Below are positions 60,356-64,000 of a DNA stretch of 64,000 nt, piece after piece. The notes beneath the pieces are model-generated. The model worked only from the letters and a program-made list of their open reading frames with translations. It had not been told where the DNA came from and did no database searches. The DNA is from RGEC01 sp964475595 (GTDB lineage Bacteria; Bacteroidota; Bacteroidia; NS11-12g; UBA955), in contig CAYYXG010000014.1 of the NCBI GenBank assembly GCA_964475595.1, forward strand, positions 1 to 64,000, given 5' to 3'. Each line of letters opens with the position of its first letter. Position 1 is the stretch's first letter. A program made the translations under genes and the position numbers.

Positions 60356-61624
60356 TTAGCGAGAAGTAAGCCAGCCGGCTGGGTTTAACTTTGATTGGCC
60401 TTGCCAAAGTTGAAACTGTAGAATGGTTTTGGATTCATCATCGGTCCATACGGTTCCCAGCACCTGTTTGGCTTCCACCTGTTGGCCCCTACTCACGTAT
60501 ACCTGACTCAGGCGGCTGTATACCGTATAATATTCCCCATGATTGAGCAATACGGCTTTTTCTTGTCCGGGTATTTCCAAGATGGCAGAAACCGTGCCCT
60601 TGAATACAGCCCTTGCTTTGCTGCCACCGGCAGTAGTAATATCCACACCATTATTCACCAGGGTAATACCGGCAAGGTCAGGGTGGGCATGGACTCCAAA
60701 ATATTGTGAAATGTAACCTCTTTCAACGGGCCACGGCAGACTACCTTTTCCGGATTCAAAATTATCACTGATCAATCTGGCTTCGGGAGTGAGTAGTATT
60801 GCGCCTGCCGATTTAGCTACACTGCCCCCTGTAGACTTACGAGCAGCCGAAGCTACATTTGCATTATCCCTTTTTGCTTGCTCTCTGGCGCGTTTTTTAG
60901 CTGCAGCAATTTCACGGGCAATCATAGCAGATATGGCAGAATTGAGTTTCGCTATGGCCTTTTCGTTCTGTTTAATTTTTTTTCGGAGTTCAGCTTCTTT
61001 CCCTGCTAAAGACTGCACCAGTTTAGTTTTTTGCTGTTTATCAGTTTCCAGCTGCTGTTTTTCTTGTTTTTCGGCCAGTAGTATCCCGTTTTTTTCCTGC
61101 CGAATTTCTTCCAGTGTTTCCAGTCCGTTTTTTACTTCTGCTGCTTTGGATTGCAATAGACCAATCTGCTGGTTGCGGTAGTCAGAAAGGCTGCTCAAGT
61201 AGTACATTCTACGCACGGCTTGCCGGAAGGAGGCTGCTGCAAAAACAAAAGCCAGGCGGTTTGCTGATTTTCTGCCTTTATATGCCTTGAGTATTGTTTT
61301 TCGAAGTTTGAGCTGCTCTGACTGATAGGATTCTTTTAGTTGTTCCAGCGTTTCAGTTTGTTTGCTGATTTCGTTATCTGCCTCTGAAAGTTCTGTATTT
61401 AGGTCCTTAATAACCTCTGCTTGTTGATCGATAATACGGTTGAGAGCTCCTATTTTATGGAGTGTGGCACTTTTTTCTGCGCTTGTTTTTTGTAGAATAC
61501 CCCTCGTATATTGTATTTCTTGCTGAACTTTTTTGCGTTTTTTTTCCAGTTCCCGTCGGGATTGGGCTAATCCTGAAAAGGGAATTAGCAGCGATAAAAA
61601 CCCTATGCAGGCGAGGCGCAACAT
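60356..61624 (-). CDS. EnvC-like murein hydrolase activator (degenerate M23)
   Basis: 422 residues. Signal peptide ending SGLAQ, a long coiled coil (about 22-250), and a C-terminal LytM/M23 domain (YISQYFGVHAHPDLAGITLV, NNGVDITTAGGSKARAVFKG, NHGEYYTVYSRLSQVYV). The usual catalytic HxH is VYSRL, and the zinc-binding His near the start is missing, as in EnvC proteins, which activate amidases and do not cut themselves. Acts at the division septum. Two bases separate it from the DUF4292 gene. Confidence 0.88.
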   Translation of the reverse strand: MLRLACIGFLSLLIPFSGLAQSRRELEKKRKKVQQEIQYTRGILQKTSAEKSATLHKIGALNRIIDQQAEVIKDLNTELSEADNEISKQTETLEQLKESYQSEQLKLRKTILKAYKGRKSANRLAFVFAAASFRQAVRRMYYLSSLSDYRNQQIGLLQSKAAEVKNGLETLEEIRQEKNGILLAEKQEKQQLETDKQQKTKLVQSLAGKEAELRKKIKQNEKAIAKLNSAISAMIAREIAAAKKRAREQAKRDNANVASAARKSTGGSVAKSAGAILLTPEARLISDNFESGKGSLPWPVERGYISQYFGVHAHPDLAGITLVNNGVDITTAGGSKARAVFKGTVSAILEIPGQEKAVLLNHGEYYTVYSRLSQVYVSRGQQVEAKQVLGTVWTDDESKTILQFQLWQGQSKLNPAGWLTSR

Positions 61625-61626
61625 AT

Positions 61627-62391
61627 TTACTTTTTTGGGGTGTAGCCCGGAGGAATGCTGAATGGGTACGAAGGTATTGCAGCATCGCTTGGCTTTGTGA
61701 ACGATGCCTGCAAGCGTACAGTATTTTTGTCACCAAAAGCGGTAAGGCGCATCTGGCTTGGCACAGAGAAAGCTCCGGAACGTTGTTCGCCCTCATAAAC
61801 CACCTTAATTTGTCTGTTTTTTTCGGTATCTGCAATCACAGAACTGTCAATATTGCCATTGCTATTGGTGAATAGGAGATTGGTAACAGGAGGGTTTGCC
61901 GAAAACCAAGCACCGGTAGGGGTGTCTTTACGATAAAACAGGGTGTCGAAAATGGGGTTAGAGACGATCAGATTTTGGAGCTCCCTGAGTGAAACGGAGG
62001 CTCCCAGCATTGAAGAAAGATCGTTAATACCCAGTCGCATATATTCTTTATGATACAAGTCCAGCACCAGCACACTGTCTTGGGTGATAATGCCTTTGGC
62101 AACCTGTATGCCGAAGGCAACCGAAACGGAAAACCAGAGTATGCTGTCGTTGCGCATGCGCAAGCTTAGGGTACCGCTCATTTCCTGACCATCGTCGGAT
62201 GTGTAATCAATGCTGAGTTTATCTGAGAAATGGGACCAGCTTTTTCGGTTAATATTGTCGCCTTTCAGCACTGTGATGGTATCAGCATTTAGTGTTCCTA
62301 AGCGCACAGGAGCATCTGTAAAGGCATGTTTTTTTGATTTACAAGCGATGGTTGAAGCCAGAATGGCAAGTAAAACGATAAGATTTCTCAA
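61627..62391 (-). CDS. DUF4292 lipoprotein
   Basis: 254 residues. Lipobox ILASTIACKSK. The mature protein resembles LolA/LppX-type half-barrels: SWSHFSDKLSIDYTSDDGQE, GTLSLRMRNDSILWFSVSVA, GIQVAKGIITQDSVLVLDLY, which is the DUF4292 signature. Probably a lipid- or lipoprotein-binding periplasmic factor. The order TPR protein, DUF4292, EnvC-like is a common conserved cluster in this phylum. Confidence 0.85.
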   Translation of the reverse strand: MRNLIVLLAILASTIACKSKKHAFTDAPVRLGTLNADTITVLKGDNINRKSWSHFSDKLSIDYTSDDGQEMSGTLSLRMRNDSILWFSVSVAFGIQVAKGIITQDSVLVLDLYHKEYMRLGINDLSSMLGASVSLRELQNLIVSNPIFDTLFYRKDTPTGAWFSANPPVTNLLFTNSNGNIDSSVIADTEKNRQIKVVYEGEQRSGAFSVPSQMRLTAFGDKNTVRLQASFTKPSDAAIPSYPFSIPPGYTPKK

Positions 62392-62398
62392 TGGATGA

Positions 62399-64000
62399 TT
62401 AACGTTTTTTAAGGATGTTTATTTTTTGAATTACCGAGTTTTTATTGGGAAAGGAGGAACAAAGCAGTGCTTTTTCATAACATTTCAGGGCTTTTTGGGT
62501 GTCCGTGTCATACAAATCTCCCATCAATTCCAGTGCCAAAGCGTTTTCCGGTAAGTACTTAGTTAGTAAAGCAATGGCTGTTTCCGGGTTTTGACGGGTG
62601 ATTTTGGCGAGTCGGGCTTGTTGTAGCACACACTGAAAAAACGACCAGCAATCTCCCGTATTATACCCGCTGTAGCGTATTTCTTTTAAGATTTTAGGAT
62701 TGCCGAACAGATTATTGAGTAAGGTGGTTGCTTCAGTGGAGTTATTTTGGGTTAAAGCCCATTCCACATTCACCATTAACGCATCGGTATTGATGGATGA
62801 ATCTACTAATAAATAGCCAAGATCGGGTTTTTCGGTGGGAATCCCAATCTGCAGGGTTATATAGGATTTTAGTGCTGATAGGGCCAAATCATCCTCAGTG
62901 AAATTCTCTCCCTGAATACAAAAAAGCAGCGCTTCATCCAAATTGTTGTGGATATAAGCGGCAATGGCTTTCATTCGATATCCGGCGGGAATTAAGGGAT
63001 ATAACTCTGTAATAGAATCTGATTGTGAAACCGCCTTCAAGGTTTCGCAACCATAAGAGAGCGCGGTGATATATTGTTGCCAGAGCATGAGATTTTGCTC
63101 ACCATCCTGAAGACGTGCCTTGAGAAATTCTGCTGCTTCGGCATGTTTCCCATGAAAGAGACACCATAATCCCAGGGCGTTTAAGGGGGTAAGTTCATCG
63201 GGGTGTGTTTCATGAAGACTACGCCACAACCATTCACTGGAATCATAGGAGGGGTGACGTGGATGGTTATAGTTTTCAAGACATTCCCATTTGGTATCGA
63301 AAGAAAGTTTATTGGATTTTGCAATTTGCAAAAGGTATGCGGGCAGTTCAGTATCAAGGCCACTACCCCTTGTTTTGCAGAGCAATATCTGTAATTCGGG
63401 GTTTTCCGGGTCTTTAGAGATCATGCTATCAAGCAGTCGGGCTGCTGCTTCGGTTTGGTTACCTTCTGTCAAAGTACTAACCTGTTTGAAAATATAATTT
63501 CTGCGATCCGGGTATTTTCTGCTCAAGGCGGCCCATTGTTCTGCTGCTTTCACCGGTTCATCCATCATATTCAGGGCCTGAGATTTATATTCCACAATGG
63601 GTTCTAAGAGCCCAAATTGCTGTTCCCATCGTTGGCACAGGTTGAGCACGTCTGACCATTCCCCGCCTAGGGAATAGTATTTTGCAGCATCTGAAAAGCA
63701 GGTCCAGGAGCGGGGGTGTTTCAGAGTATATCGGGCATAAATATCACCGGCATTTTTATAATCCCCCTTTTTTTGGAACAAACTTGCTTGCAGCCAAAGC
63801 CAATCCTCTACAGTACTATCGGTTTTTATAGCCTTTAAATTCCAGTCGAATGCATAATCTGTTTTGCCTGTTTTTACGGCGATACATGCTAACCGATGGT
63901 AGGCAGGGCCTGAGGGGAGTCCGCTTTGAATGTATCTTTTGAAGAGAGAGTCTGCCAGTTTCCAATTTTCCTGCACGTATTGTACTTCGGCGGCATAATA
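62399..64000 (-). CDS. TPR-repeat protein (partial, runs off the right edge)
   Basis: At least 533 residues; the frame continues open to base 64000, so the true start is outside the window (an internal GTG at 63976 is not the likely start). Many 34-residue helix pairs with TPR residues (GDIYARYTLKHPRSWTCF, AAEQWAALSRKYPDRR, LELMGDLYDTDTQKALKCYE). Probably a periplasmic or cytoplasmic scaffold; whether it has a signal peptide cannot be seen. Two-gene neighbourhood with DUF4292 and EnvC-like. Confidence 0.85.
   Translation of the reverse strand, partial: YYAAEVQYVQENWKLADSLFKRYIQSGLPSGPAYHRLACIAVKTGKTDYAFDWNLKAIKTDSTVEDWLWLQASLFQKKGDYKNAGDIYARYTLKHPRSWTCFSDAAKYYSLGGEWSDVLNLCQRWEQQFGLLEPIVEYKSQALNMMDEPVKAAEQWAALSRKYPDRRNYIFKQVSTLTEGNQTEAAARLLDSMISKDPENPELQILLCKTRGSGLDTELPAYLLQIAKSNKLSFDTKWECLENYNHPRHPSYDSSEWLWRSLHETHPDELTPLNALGLWCLFHGKHAEAAEFLKARLQDGEQNLMLWQQYITALSYGCETLKAVSQSDSITELYPLIPAGYRMKAIAAYIHNNLDEALLFCIQGENFTEDDLALSALKSYITLQIGIPTEKPDLGYLLVDSSINTDALMVNVEWALTQNNSTEATTLLNNLFGNPKILKEIRYSGYNTGDCWSFFQCVLQQARLAKITRQNPETAIALLTKYLPENALALELMGDLYDTDTQKALKCYEKALLCSSFPNKNSVIQKINILKKR

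Noticed and set aside
61462..61875. 137-residue plus-strand ORF antisense to the EnvC-like/DUF4292 junction
   Set aside because: Opposite two well-supported genes; no motif and an odd Trp/Arg-rich composition.
1..64000. tRNA or rRNA genes
   Set aside because: No cloverleaf with a T-arm and acceptor was recognised apart from tmRNA; short tRNAs may still be missed by eye.

Overview
The window comes from a Bacteroidota (Cytophaga-Flavobacterium-Bacteroides group) chromosome. The evidence is a gliding-motility lipoprotein GldH, a type IX secretion C-terminal sorting domain, a tmRNA whose tag reads GENNYALAA, TTTG/TAnnTTTG-type promoters, and tail-fibre-like proteins with the 'GVLFPRM' module common in this phylum. 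The genus cannot be told from the sequence alone. Housekeeping stretches lie at both ends and in the middle. Visibly AT-richer accessory blocks sit between them.

Layout. 1-2580: start of an unknown gene, a two-lobed retropepsin-like protease coupled to a methyltransferase, and an M28 metallopeptidase. 2576-4396: a 1.4 kb insert (small membrane protein, DUF1810 protein) bounded by a 412-bp direct repeat of the end of the M28 gene. 4842-20949: a nine-gene minus-strand operon that I consider the main candidate for an undescribed system. It encodes a SrfB-like Hsp70/actin-fold ATPase, a SrfC-like dynamin-type GTPase, a membrane-anchored subtilase, a four-helix membrane protein, a second P-loop GTPase, a GAP1-N-like membrane protein, two anchored paralogues and a secreted coiled-coil protein. 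21357-22319: ADP-ribosylglycohydrolase. 22325-31720: a 9.4 kb defence island holding an HpaII-like restriction-modification system with Vsr, a MORC-like GHKL ATPase operon ending in a DUF6339-like gene, a zinc-ribbon nuclease and an unknown gene. A 257-bp direct repeat of the 5' part of the ADP-ribosylglycohydrolase gene bounds this island. 31978-33283: about 1.3 kb of non-coding DNA with recurrent short motifs. 33349-35724: excisionase-like gene, unknown gene and tyrosine recombinase beside tmRNA (36045-36411).

36546-40347: mnmH, a short-chain dehydrogenase, a lipoprotein, a T9SS cargo and an AT-rich uracil-DNA-glycosylase-like gene. 40442-48736: a second unusual locus with twelve tandem paralogues of a secreted protein of about 140 residues, together with two large stalk proteins that share N-terminal domains and 30-residue repeats. 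48957-64000: ordinary chromosome (DUF2892, an S46 dipeptidyl-peptidase, a methyltransferase, an AAA_14/DUF4143 ATPase behind four 33-bp tandem repeats, ComM/YifB, GldH, LpxK, OmpA/TSP3 porin-like protein, Rieske-like lipoprotein, hydroxyacyl-CoA dehydrogenase, EnvC-like protein, DUF4292 lipoprotein, TPR protein running off the end).

How parts may work together (inference). The nine-gene operon has the parts of an envelope-spanning NTPase machine: cytoplasmic ATPase and GTPases, several single-pass anchors, and periplasmic coiled-coil and protease parts. The two inserts share one architecture: an intact gene on the left, cargo, then a diverged partial copy of that gene on the right. This points to one insertion route that leaves long target duplications. 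The array locus looks like a surface structure built from stalks and interchangeable small subunits.
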